In this document: positions 11,465 to 21,100 of the stretch, one piece after another
Layout: each line of letters starts with the position of its first letter
How positions within the stretch are numbered: position 1 is the stretch's first letter
Assembly (NCBI GenBank): GCA_948144175.1
Contig: CANXME010002154.1
Span: forward strand, 1 to 64,000
From: Closterium sp. NIES-65
Taxonomy: Eukaryota; Streptophyta; Zygnematophyceae; Desmidiales; Closteriaceae
Length of the DNA: 64,000 nucleotides
Reading direction: 5' to 3'
Notes under the pieces: generated by a model
Database searches by the model: none
Told to the model about the DNA's origin: nothing
What the model saw: the letters and a program-made list of their open reading frames with translations, nothing else
Position numbers and translations under genes: made by a program

Positions 11465-11987
11465 TGTAACCTCCCTACCCGCCATCCCGCCCTGCCCTGT
11501 GTTAGGGTTTGGGGGTGGCGAGTAGGGGGTGGCGGGTGTGGGGGTGGCGGGTGTGTGGTCTCCTCTTCCCCTCCTCCTCCTTTCGTTCCCACTGCTGCAG
11601 CTGCCGCAGGGGGGGAGGGTGTGGGGGAGCCAGGGGAGTGGCATTGGGGTGGCGGGTGTGTGGTCTCCCCTTCCCATCCTCCTCCTTTCGCCCCCCCTCT
11701 GCTGCTCCTGCAGCAGTGGGAGGGGGAGGGGGAGGGGGAGGGTGAGGGGATGGAGTGGGTGACCAGCCAGCGCCAGCCCGCCTCCTCTCTCTCCCTGCCG
11801 CCCCTCCTGTGGTCGGGGGGGGAGGAGAGTAAAGGGGTGGCAGGAGTGCCTGCCCCCCCCTCCCTTTGCTGCTGTACCTGCTTTGTAACCTTGCCTGTTG
11901 CCTGCTGTTGCTGTTTTCTCAGTTCGTGGTGTACCCATCCAGGTTGTGTCACTGCACAGACTCCTACTTCTGGCAGTTATGGGGGAG

Positions 11988-12177
11988 TGTTAGAATATAT
12001 CTGTAACTGCCTGTAGCTGTAGTTAGTGTAGTTATTATAAACTTTGTTAGGTGGTGCACCTTCTTTGTTCATTTGCTATATGTTCTTGCAAACCTATAGT
12101 GAAGTCATTCATTCTCCTTTTCAACTTCCTCGACACTCACTAGCCATGGCTCCTAGTCTAGCTAGGACTCTTTGACA
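11988..12177 (+). repeat. 3' LTR of element C
   Basis: A 190-bp LTR, TGTTAGAAT to TTTGACA, followed by the second GTGTA target copy. Confidence 0.9.
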
Positions 12178-12195
12178 GTGTACGGTATGCATGAT

Positions 12196-12756
12196 TACCG
12201 TATTCTCCCGAATAAAACACCCCCCCGTAATTGTACACCCCCGGGTAGCTTATACGGGGTGGGTGTTATATCCAACCCCGTTAGTGTTATACCCCCCTTT
12301 TTGGGGTGATTCTCTATAACACCCCCTTTTCTTATAAATTCCTATTATAGCTATTATCGAGTCCGATTCCTTACGGGAGGATATCGCGAAAATCACTCCC
12401 TAGAAGAAATTTCGCATGTACTTTCACTTAGACTCAGCCGAGATATCCCCCCCTCCCACAATCTCGCTGTCGCCACGCTGGCGAATCTTCCACTGCAAGT
12501 GGTCCAAGAGGTGAAGTGGCCCAAGTGGCCCAAGTGGCCCACTTGGGCCTCGTACTCGGTTTTGCGGCATTGATCAACAATCTTGAAGTGAAGTCAGACC
12601 CCTGATTTTGTTTCACATCTTTTCTGTTCTATAAAAAATATACCATATCATAAGACCCGGGTATTATATAGGATTTTCCTTTGAGGAGACCCCCCCCCAT
12701 TTTTTTCCAGTGGTTTTCATAATACCCTAGGGTGTTTTATCCGGGAGAATACGGTA
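12196..12756. mobile_element. MITE-like DNA element with 27-bp inverted repeats
   Basis: The left end TACCGTATTCTCCCG... (12196-12222) and the right end (12730-12756) are inverted repeats matching at 26 of 27 positions. The TA at each end could be the target duplication, as in Tc1/mariner-type elements, leaving CCGTATTCTCCCG as the true terminus. The subterminal parts hold repeated ACACCCCC motifs. There is no transposase frame in the about 560 bp, so it is non-autonomous. Superfamily assignment is tentative. Confidence 0.75.
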
Positions 12757-13044
12757 ATACAGTAAACTAGTACGGTATCAAACTTCAATAATACGCATCT
12801 AGTGTCAACTAATGAAGTATAGAATTTAGGTTATTTTTTTTCCCCCCTCAACAAGACTATGCACAATTCCTCTTAGGGCTTCATTTTTTTTGGGTTGCGG
12901 AGCAACCTATTGCAATCGACTAGAGCTACTTTTATTTTTCCGGGTAGTTTTGTTTTTGCCCCTTCAAAAGTGGAATAGAAAAAACAAAAACCATATAAAG
13001 AATCTACACTTGTTAAAACACCTAGTCTGTTACCAAGGTATATA

Positions 13045-13253
13045 TGTCAGATTATAATGCATGTCTAGTCTGTAGTGGGGTACTCAAAAGTGAGTATAAC
13101 CCTTTTAGGGCTTACTACTTGTATCCCCCTCCTTTCTATTTTCAACATTCTCCTTCTAAAATCTCTCGACATTTTCCTTACACCCTCGAACTTCACCACT
13201 AAGTCACTCGTAAACCATGGCTCCTAAGCCTACTAAACTCTAGTAACTCAACA
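13045..13253 (+). repeat. 5' LTR of element D
   Basis: A 209-bp LTR, TGTCAGATT to CTCAACA, with only a couple of differences from the 3' copy. It contains a perfect small hairpin TACTCA-AAAG-TGAGTA. Confidence 0.9.
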
Positions 13254-13306
13254 TGCTATCAGAGCTTAACACTCCTGGCCTGTGGGCCCACTTGCTTCCG
13301 CTGCCC

Positions 13307-13421
13307 TACTGTGTGTCGCGCGCCCCGTGGCGCACGACATCCTATTTTTCTTCCCGCCACGCGCTCGGAACGCGTGGCGGTTTTCTGCCCGCCGTGCGCC
13401 CCGAGGCGCGCGGCGGGTTCC
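13307..13421 (+). other. Cluster of three GC hairpins in element D leader
   Basis: Three consecutive inverted repeats. The first has an 11-bp stem with one mismatch around loop CCGT. The second is a perfect 10-bp stem CCGCCACGCG / CGCGTGGCGG around a 7-nt loop. The third is a 13-bp stem with one mismatch around CCGA. Similar hairpins sit just after the PBS in elements C and E. Confidence 0.8.
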
Positions 13422-13534
13422 TACCTCGTCACGGCATCTTTGGGGCCCGCGCACTGGCCTCGACCGTCGCCTTGTCGCGGCGTTTTGGGGGCCCGCACGC
13501 AGGCCCCTCCCGTCGCCTCGTCGCGGCACTTTCG

Positions 13535-13664
13535 TGTCAGAATTAGAAGAAAGAAAGAGGATTGAACTAGTAAGAATGAGGATACAAATAGCAAACCCTA
13601 GAAGGGTTGTACTCGCTATAGAGCACCCCACTACAGGCTAGAACAATAAGATAATATTCTGACA
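13535..13664 (-). repeat. 3' LTR of element E
   Basis: A 130-bp LTR with one evident difference from 14961-15090. The polypurine tract GCTATGGGGGTG lies next to it at 13665-13676. Confidence 0.9.
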
Positions 13665-14389
13665 CACCCCCATAGCCAAAGTGGGGTGTAATCAGCAGAG
13701 CACGCAAAGCAAAACAAGCTCAGGGTGGATCACAATGTCACCACACATTCTGAGCACAAGTTCAAGAAGAAATAGTTTAGAGTTCACAATTAAAAGCAAA
13801 GCTAGTGGTAGTCACAACGGGCAAGTGAGGAGGAGGAGGAAGAGTGAGGGGAGAGGAGACAGGAGGCGACGGCTGAAGCTGCAGACACACGGGCAACAGG
13901 AGGCAGACTGGCACAGCGGCTACCGGACAGCGCCCGGACTACAGGAGTAACAGGCCCCGCGGCTCAAATAGCGGCGGACGGGCAACGGACCCACGGGCGG
14001 CTGGCACAGCTGGCTACGACTGGGCTACCGGGACAGCGCCCCGGACTACAGGTGCTGCTGACGACAAACTGGCAACCTCCGCTCATCCTCCCGCACACAG
14101 TCCCACCCCCCTGATACACACCCACTGCTACACCACTAGCTCTACTCCCACGCACCCCCCTTAAACCCTAAATCCAGTCTCCCACACAACCACCCCCCTC
14201 AGCGACAGCTGCAGCAGTGGGAGACGAAGGAGGAGGAGGAGAAAGGGAGGAAGGCACAGCGGCCACCCCCATACCCGCCACCCCACAGCAAGCGGCCCCC
14301 TCAGGTCGCCACGACGGACGACGGGAAATGGCAGGGGGGGGGGGAGGCGGTGTGGTGAAAGGGGCCCACCACGAGCCTGGTTGGAGGGC

Positions 14390-14850
14390 GGGGCCGCAAC
14401 AAGGGGCGGGGGCCGCGACGTAGGGCGGGGCCGCTTCGAGGGGCGGGGCCGCGACATAGGGCGGGGCCGCGACGTAGGGCGGGGCCGCGACAAGGGGCGG
14501 GGCCGCGACGGTCGGGGCGGGGCCGCGACGCAGGGCGGGGCCGCGACGTAGGGCGGGGCCGCTTCGAGGGGCGGGGCCGAAACATAGGGCGGGGCCGCAA
14601 AGGTAGGGCGGGGCCGAGCCGGGCAGGCGCACGGGCGGCGACGGGCCGGGGCGGGGCCGCGACGTAGAGCGGGGCCGCGTTGAGGGGCGGGGCCGCGACG
14701 ATCGGGGCGGGGCCGCGACGTAGGGGAGAAGCCCGCCGCGCTCCCCGGGGCGCACAGCGGGCAATGAACCGCCGCGCGCCTCGGGGCGCACGGCGGGCAG
14801 AAAACCGCCGCGCGCCTCGGGGCGCACGGCGGGATGAAAAAATGCCGCAC
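14390..14850 (-). repeat. GGCGGGGCCGCGACGTAG array and hairpins of element E
   Basis: Tandem units of about 17-20 bp based on GGGCGGGGCCGCGACGTA fill 14,390-14,720. Upstream in the element's sense (14,730-14,870) are four GC-rich inverted repeats with CCCCGAGG or CCCCGTGG centres. One of them has a perfect 10-bp stem around CCGT (about 14,853-14,876). Confidence 0.75.
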
Positions 14851-14960
14851 GCCACGGGGCGTGCGGCTCAGAGAGTAGTAGCAGTAGTAGCAGCGGAAGC
14901 TAAGCGGTGGTAAGCCCACCCACAGGATCGATCCAGGGGGATCGACCTGCTCTGATAGCA

Positions 14961-15090
14961 TGTCAGAATTAGAAGAAAGAAAGAGGATTGAACTAGCAAG
15001 AATGAGGATACAAATAGCAAACCCTAGAAGGGTTGTACTCGCTATAGAGCACCCCACTACAGGCTAGAACAATAAGATAATATTCTGACA
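14961..15090 (-). repeat. 5' LTR of element E
   Basis: A 130-bp LTR followed on its right by the TTTCG target copy. Its sense sequence contains the GTGCTC/GAGTAC hairpin that pairs with one G-U pair. Confidence 0.9.
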
Positions 15091-15282
15091 TTTCGGGGCC
15101 CGCGAGCTGGCCCCTCCCGTTGCCTCGTCGCGGCGCCTTAGGGGCCTGCGCGCGGTCCCCTCCCGTCGCCCGTCGAGGCACTTTCGAGGGCCTGCGCGGC
15201 TCCCTAGTACGTCGCCCGTCAGGGCACCCTGGGGGCCGCGCCCTTCCCCTCCCCTCCATCCTACTTTCCGCTGCAGCAGCAG

Positions 15283-15765
15283 CCCCTCGAGCAGCTGCCC
15301 CAGTAGCAGCAGCCCCTGGAGCAGCCGCCCCAGCAGCAGCAGCCCTTGGAGCAGCCGCCCCAGCAGCAGCAGCCCCTGGAGCAGCCGCCCCAGCAGCAGC
15401 AGCCCCTGGAGCAGCCGCCCCAGCAGCAGCAGCCCCTGGAGTAGCCGCCCCAGCAACAGCAGCCCCTGGAGCAGCCGCCCTAGCAGCAGCAGCCCCTGGA
15501 GCAGCTGCCCCAGCAGCAGCAACCCTTGGAGCAGCCGCCCCAGCAGCAGCACCCCTTGCAACAGCCGCCCGAGCAGCAGCAGCCCCTAGAGCAGCCGCCC
15601 CAGCAGCAGCAGCCCCTGGAGCAGCCGCCCCAGCAGCAGCAGCCCCTGGAGCAGCCGCCCCAGCAGCAGCCCCTGGAGCAGCCGCCCCAGCAGCAGCAGC
15701 CCCTGGAGCAGCCGCCCCAGAAGCAGCAGCCCCTGGAGCAGCCGCCGCTGCTGCAGCCGCCCTTG
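15283..15765 (+). repeat. 30-bp CAG-rich minisatellite in element D
   Basis: About 16 tandem units of CAGCAGCAGCAGCCCCTGGA + GCAGCCGCCC, with occasional 27-bp units. It is open in several frames (Gln/Pro or Ala/Pro repeats) and on both strands. There is no start or wider gene context, so I treat it as repeat. Confidence 0.85.
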
Positions 15766-16362
15766 GCCCCTGCAGCGGCCGCTCCTGGACCCGGTGCAAC
15801 CGTGGGGGGGTGGGTGTGGGGGTGATGGTTGTGGGGGTGTCGGTTGTGCGTGCCGTCCCCTCCTCTTTCTCCTCCTCCTTCGTCTCCCACTGCTGCAGCT
15901 ATCGCTGAGGGGGGTGGATGTGTGGGAGTCTGGGGTTTAGGGTTTAAGGGGGTGCTTTGGGTGTAGGGCTAGGGTTTAAGCAGGGGGTGTGTGAGAGGGG
16001 CGCTGGGCAGCTGGGGGAGGTTGAGTGGAGGCAGCAGTCTAGTCGTCAGCAGCACCAGCAGTCCGGAGGCTACAATCTCCGGTAGTCGCCAGTCGCTTGT
16101 GGGTCAGTTGCTCCTGCCGCTCGTCTATAGCCGCGGAGTCGGTTACTTTTGTAGTCCGGGCCTTTGCTTCGCTAGCCACTGAGCCAGCAGCTTGTCTATG
16201 TGTCTGCAGCGTCAGCAGTCACCTCCCATCTTCTCTCCCCCACAGTCTCTCCTCCTCCTCACTTGCCCTCTGTGTTTAGCTCTAGCCTTACTTACCTATA
16301 CTGAACTCTTGCTCTATGCCTGCATGCTGTACTGATTATACCCCACTTTGACTATGGGGGTG

Positions 16363-16571
16363 TGTCAGATTATAATGCATGTCTAGTCTGTAGTGGGGTA
16401 CTCAAAAGTGAGTATAACCCTTTTAGGGCTTACTACTTGTATCCCCCTCCTTTCTATTTTCAACATTCTCCATCTAAAATCTCTCGACATTTTCCTTACA
16501 CCCTCGAACTTCACCACTAAGTCACTCCTAAACCATGGCTCCTAAGCCTACTAAACTCTAGTAACTCAACA
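16363..16571 (+). repeat. 3' LTR of element D
   Basis: A 209-bp LTR followed by the ATATA target copy. Confidence 0.9.
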
Positions 16572-16576
16572 ATATA

Positions 16577-17773
16577 TTACATATTTGGATCACCTGTACT
16601 TCAAAAAAATTACCATCAGGTTATTACTTTATCTAAGAGCAATAATTGTATTTTATATTTTATGAGGTGGAATTTTAAATTGAAATTTCTGTTCTCTGCT
16701 GAATGGGTAACAGAGACAACGTATTTCTCGAACGAATCGACAAATACATTTTGTGGTATAAATTTGAAATTTTGCGACAGCTAAAAAAGCAAAATTTATA
16801 CTATCGCTTCCCCAGCCTAGCATGGGGGGGAAACAAACAGTCTAAACGTTCAATGAACTGTGACATGAAGCAATACAATCTGCATATCCCAAAGAACGAT
16901 CTCCACTGATCAAGTCCAGCTCAAAATGGCTTCACCGTCATGGTGGCACACCAGTGAACCTTTTGTGACGATGATCAGCAAGCTCGCTCTTTGAAACATG
17001 CAGACATGCATTACTAAACACAATGAAAAGCAAAAATTTATGAACATTATCTAAACATTGAAGGCAAAAAAATAAACTGGTTCTAGGCTTTAAGGATTGG
17101 TAATGAGTTGTACGAAATCCTCCCACCCTCCTATGACTCAATATCTGCGGTCACGAAACAACAAAAAAATCATCCTAATGGAAGGCTTCAGTAACAAATA
17201 AAACAATCAGAACAAAGAAAGGAGAAATTGGGGGATAAAAAGGAAGCATGACAGTAAAACAAAAGCATTAAGAGGGGGAAACAGAGAAGGAATGGAAATG
17301 AATCACCTAGAGATACATGAAGACACAAACAATTAGCATAATGAAAGAGGAAGCAACGAAAATATTGAAGAAAGCGAATTGATGGAGGAACGAAAGAAGA
17401 TGGAAACAGAAAGGAACACAAAGAAGGAAGACTGAATATGGAAAGGAAAACAAAACTCCACGGAGAGTCGAAAACAGAGATACAAATGGAAGGAAACTAA
17501 AGAAGTGCAAGGAAATGAATGGATAAGACGGAAAAGAAGTCCAGAGAGATATACATAAGAAGCTTATAACGGGAAGGTAAGAAAAATGCACTGCTGAATC
17601 CAAAACAGAAAATGACACATTCAAAGAATGATGCTATGAAGGAGAGAAAAGATACGAGCATAGGGTGAAAGAGAAAAGAAACAATCCATAAAAAGACAGC
17701 AATTGTAATCCTCGATAGTATTTCGAGTAACAAGAAGAATGAAGGAACGAAAGATAAGACGAGGAAGGAAGAA
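16577..17773. other. AT-rich, then purine-strand-biased non-coding stretch
   Basis: 16,577-17,180 is AT-rich without a convincing gene. From about 17,190 the plus strand becomes strikingly purine-rich (GAAAG, GGAAGG, AAGAAG). This property resumes at 25,295 and again at 27,332, so elements F and H cut one originally continuous purine-rich tract. Short frames on both strands look compositional. Confidence 0.6.
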
Positions 17774-17778
17774 AGAAG

Positions 17779-17909
17779 TGAGAAGAAGTGAACGAGAATG
17801 AAATGACTATGAACGAAGTGAGTACAAATAGGAAACCCTGATTGGGTTGTACCCCTTATGGGATACCCCACTATAGCCTACAGAAACAAGTAAGCTATAT
17901 GTTCTGACA
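17779..17909 (-). repeat. 3' LTR of element F
   Basis: A 131-bp LTR identical to 25164-25294. It is preceded in element sense by CCCCCACTTTGCCTATGGGGG, of which the G-rich end is the probable polypurine tract. Confidence 0.92.
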
Positions 17910-18121
17910 CACCCCCATAGGCAAAGTGGGGGAGAACAAGGGGTCACAAGACCAGTCAAGCAAAGCAAAGGAAAGCTCAGGGTGGATCACAAAGTCACCA
18001 CGCATTCCGAGCACAAGTTCAAAGGCCAGATGGCCAGTTCACATGCAAGATCATATATAGAGATATAAAAGAGGCAAACAAGCAAGAACAAGAGTATATA
18101 TAGGCGAAGGTACAAGCAAGG

Positions 18122-21100
18122 TCAAGAGGAGAGCAAGTGAGGCAAGACAGGCACAAGACCCAACTGCGTGCAACAACGCTGATGATCACAAGGCGCAAGT
18201 GCCTTGGTGAAGACATCAGCAGTGTTGGCCTCAGAGGCCACGTACGCAAGTCGCAACTGTCCACGCTGCTGTAGCTCACGAGCAAGAAAGTAGCGGAGAG
18301 CAATGTGCTTCGTTCTGTGCTCCAGTCGCTGCTCTTGCACAAGGCCAGCATGGCCTTGTTGTCTACGTACAGGACTGGAGGAGAACGAGGCTGCTCTCCA
18401 AGGTCGGTCAGCAGGTAGGTGAGCCAACGTAACTCCTGCGCAGCCATAGCCCCAGCGTAGATCTCAGCCTCACAACTGGAGCCGAGAACAGAAGACGAGC
18501 GGGTAGCCCGCCACGAAACAGAGCCGGAACCAAGGCTGAAGGTGTAACCCTGTGACGACCGCTGCGTAGCCTGGTCGTCAGCCCAAGAAGCGTCTGCGTG
18601 TCCAGTGAGGACCACTGGACTGCGCCCTCCAAGCACTAGCCCCATGCCCGACGTGCTGCACAAGTAGCGCAACACCCTCTTCGCTGCAGCCATGTGCTCT
18701 GGTCGGTGTCTCCCAGGAGCAACATAGCGTGCGAGAATGCTAAGAGGGTATGCAAGGTCAGGACGTGTGCAGGTCATCAGGTACATGAGGCAGCCAACAA
18801 GCTCTGCAAACGGGCCACTCGACTCTACGGACTCATCCGAAGGCAGAGCTGAGAGTGAGTGGCGAGTAGGCAGAGGAGTGGCCTGAGGCGAGGAGTACGT
18901 GAAGCCGAAGCGCTGAAGGACCTGCTGCACCATGTGTGACTGAGTCAGGGTAATGGTGCGGCGCGCTCTGTCCCGGGTGATCTGCAAGCCAAGGTAGCTA
19001 CGCAGTTCACCCAGGTCAGTGCACGTGTGTCTCTTCTGCAGCTCGGACTTCACGTAGGCGAGTCCAGCAGTGTCAGCTGTGGCAAAGACCAAGTCGTCAA
19101 CGTACACGAGGATGTAGAACGGCGGCAGAGAGGTGTCGGTGCGCAGAAACAGCGACGGGTCGGCAGTAGACAGAGCAAACCCAAGTGCCGCGAGCGTAGT
19201 CCTCAGTGTGTCGTGCCACTCACGTGGCGCCTAGCGGAGACCGTAGACTGGACGCCGGAGACTCCACTGGGTACCAGGAGGGAAAGACCCAGTGAAGCCA
19301 GGTGGGCGACGCAGCCAGATCTCCTCGTGCAGACTGCCCTGCAAGAAAGCTGTGCTGAAGTCGAGAGAGTGCAGCTCGTAGTCACGGTGAGCAGCAATGT
19401 GCAGCAGAACCCGAAGAGTAGTCATCTTCGGGGTGGGGGAGAAGGTCAGAAAGTAGTCAACCCCCTGCCGCTGACTGAAGCCACGAGCCACGTAACGCGC
19501 CTTGAAGACAGGCGGTGAACCCGGCGGCCGCTTCACCCTGAAAATCCACATGCCACTGACGATGTTCGCCCCAGGAGGGGGAACAGCGTCGACGTAGGTG
19601 CCTGTGGACTTCCAGGAAGCCATCTCTGCATCCACAGCTGCCTGCCACTGAGAGGAGTAGGGACCCTCTATCGCCTCCGCGTAAGAGCGCGGAGTCGGGA
19701 TGTCTGGTGCATCCGGGTCTCCCTCAGGGGCTAGCAGTACAGACACGAGATGAGGTGAAGCGGCAGCCAGACACTGGAACTCCTCCTGCCTGTCCTCAAG
19801 GACGTCCGTGCCGAGGGCACACTCACCCCCGACGGACGGAGGACAGGCAGACTCAGACTCAGCGACAAGACTGGCAGCGTAGTCTAGACGACAGCGTGCA
19901 GCAAAGTCGACAAGCTCAGTGACAAGGGCAGACGCAGCAGACGACTCGAAGGAAGGGTCAGTGACAGCAGTAGCAAGGAGACGCGTGACAGTAGGACTAG
20001 CAGCACGAAGAGAGTCCGACTCCGGGTCGGCAAGAGCAGGAAGCGAGGAAGCAGGAGGAGAAGGCAAAGGGGCACGCAGAGGAGCAGTGGACGGACGGAG
20101 TGACATCCGGTGCGTGCCAGGGACAGGAGGAGGACGCTGACGCGACCCGCGACCACTAGCGCGCTCAGTACGAACAGGCGACGCAGGACGAGACGCAGGC
20201 TCACGACGCTCAGTAAGACCTCCAGTCGGACCAGCGTAGGGAGAAGGAGCAGGCAAAGGGGAGGCAGGCTGTAGCTGTGGCTGTGACCGGACAGGCTGCG
20301 GACCCTCTAAGGGAGGAGGAGGTGTAAGACCAAGAACCTGCTGTAGGAGCGGAACGAAGTACGGTCGGGGCCGCGCGGCGACGCCAGAAACAGCAGGAAC
20401 AGCACCAGTACCCCCAGCAGGAGCACCCACTACAGTAGCACCTCCAGCAGCACCAGAACCTCCAGCAGCAGCACCAGGAGCACTGTCAGTCGGACCGCCA
20501 GCGGCAGGCACAGCGCCAACACCCTCAGCAGCACCAGCTCCAGGAGAACCCTCAGACCCAGCAGCTCCAGCACCCACAGTACGAGCACCGCCGGGACGCG
20601 CGGCAGCAGTACCCTCTGCAGCCGAAGAACCACCAGCACCAGCAGCACGCCTCCAGCGCCTGGCAAACCACTCACGCAGCTCCTGTGGGGAGAGTGGCTC
20701 CCGGCGAGACGAAGCACCCCCAGGCACAGCACCCCCAGGCTCAGCACCCCCAGGCTCAGCACCCCCAGGCTCAGCACCCCCAGGCACAGCACCCCCAGGC
20801 TCAGCACCCCCAGGCTCAGCACCCCCAGGCTCAGCACCCCCAGGCGCAGCACCCCCAGGCTCAGCACCCCCAGGCTCGGCACCTCCAGGCTCAACACCCC
20901 CAGGCTCAGCACCCCCAGACTCCGCACCCCCAGGCTCAGCTCCCGCAGCAGCACCAGAGTCACCAGTGACCTCGACAAGCTCGACCGCGTCTACCTGGGA
21001 CACACCTGAAGGGGCAGGACCCTGAGGGGGGAGGGGGTCTACCGGGGGGGGACCTGGTACCAAGAAGAGCGGGGGTGGGGGGAGGGACGGAGTGCGGTAG

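Larger units (their letters stand above)
10167..12177 (+). mobile_element. Non-autonomous LTR element C (2.0 kb)
   Basis: Two 190-bp LTRs are flanked by the target duplication GTGTA (10162-10166 and 12178-12182). A perfect PBS TGGTATCAGAGC (10357-10368) follows the 5' LTR, and GTTATGGGGGAG precedes the 3' LTR. No gag or pol is present. The interior is GC-rich repeat plus a CACTGCTGCAGCTG module shared with D and E. It must have used proteins of another element. It resembles the TRIM/LARD classes in structure. Confidence 0.92.
13535..15090 (-). mobile_element. Non-autonomous LTR element E, nested in D
   Basis: A 1,556-bp minus-strand element with 130-bp LTRs and the target duplication TTTCG (13530-13534 and 15091-15095). 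PBS at 14949-14960 (TGCTATCAGAGC on the minus strand). A perfect 7-bp hairpin (TCGATCC/GGATCGA) follows the PBS. No gag-pol. Its last internal part, around 14,160-14,260, is closely related to D at about 15,850-15,950. Confidence 0.93.
13045..16571 (+). mobile_element. Non-autonomous LTR element D, split by element E
   Basis: Paired 209-bp LTRs and the target duplication ATATA (13040-13044 and 16572-16576). PBS TGCTATCAGAGC is at 13254-13265 and a CTATGGGGGTG polypurine tract precedes the 3' LTR. Element E sits inside. Without E and its target copy, D is about 1.97 kb, close to C. The interior has no gag-pol but has a row of perfect hairpins after the PBS, a 30-bp minisatellite and the CACTGCTGCAGCT module. 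Confidence 0.92.

Noticed and set aside
10388..12016. A 542-codon open frame inside element C
   Set aside because: It starts beside the PBS and runs into the 3' LTR through GC repeats and homopolymers. Other frames are equally open, and there is no known motif.
15120..15908. Ala/Pro- and Gln/Pro-rich open frames over the 30-bp repeat
   Set aside because: Several frames on both strands are open at once, no start context exists, and the region is the interior of a non-autonomous LTR element.
16703..16909. A 68-codon plus-strand frame in the AT-rich stretch
   Set aside because: It is short, without recognisable domain, promoter or splice context. I could not support it as a gene.
17188..17624. 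Hydrophobic minus-strand frames suggesting a small membrane protein
   Set aside because: The hydrophobicity follows directly from reading the pyrimidine-rich strand (Phe, Leu, Ser, Cys codons). The same bias covers non-coding flanks.
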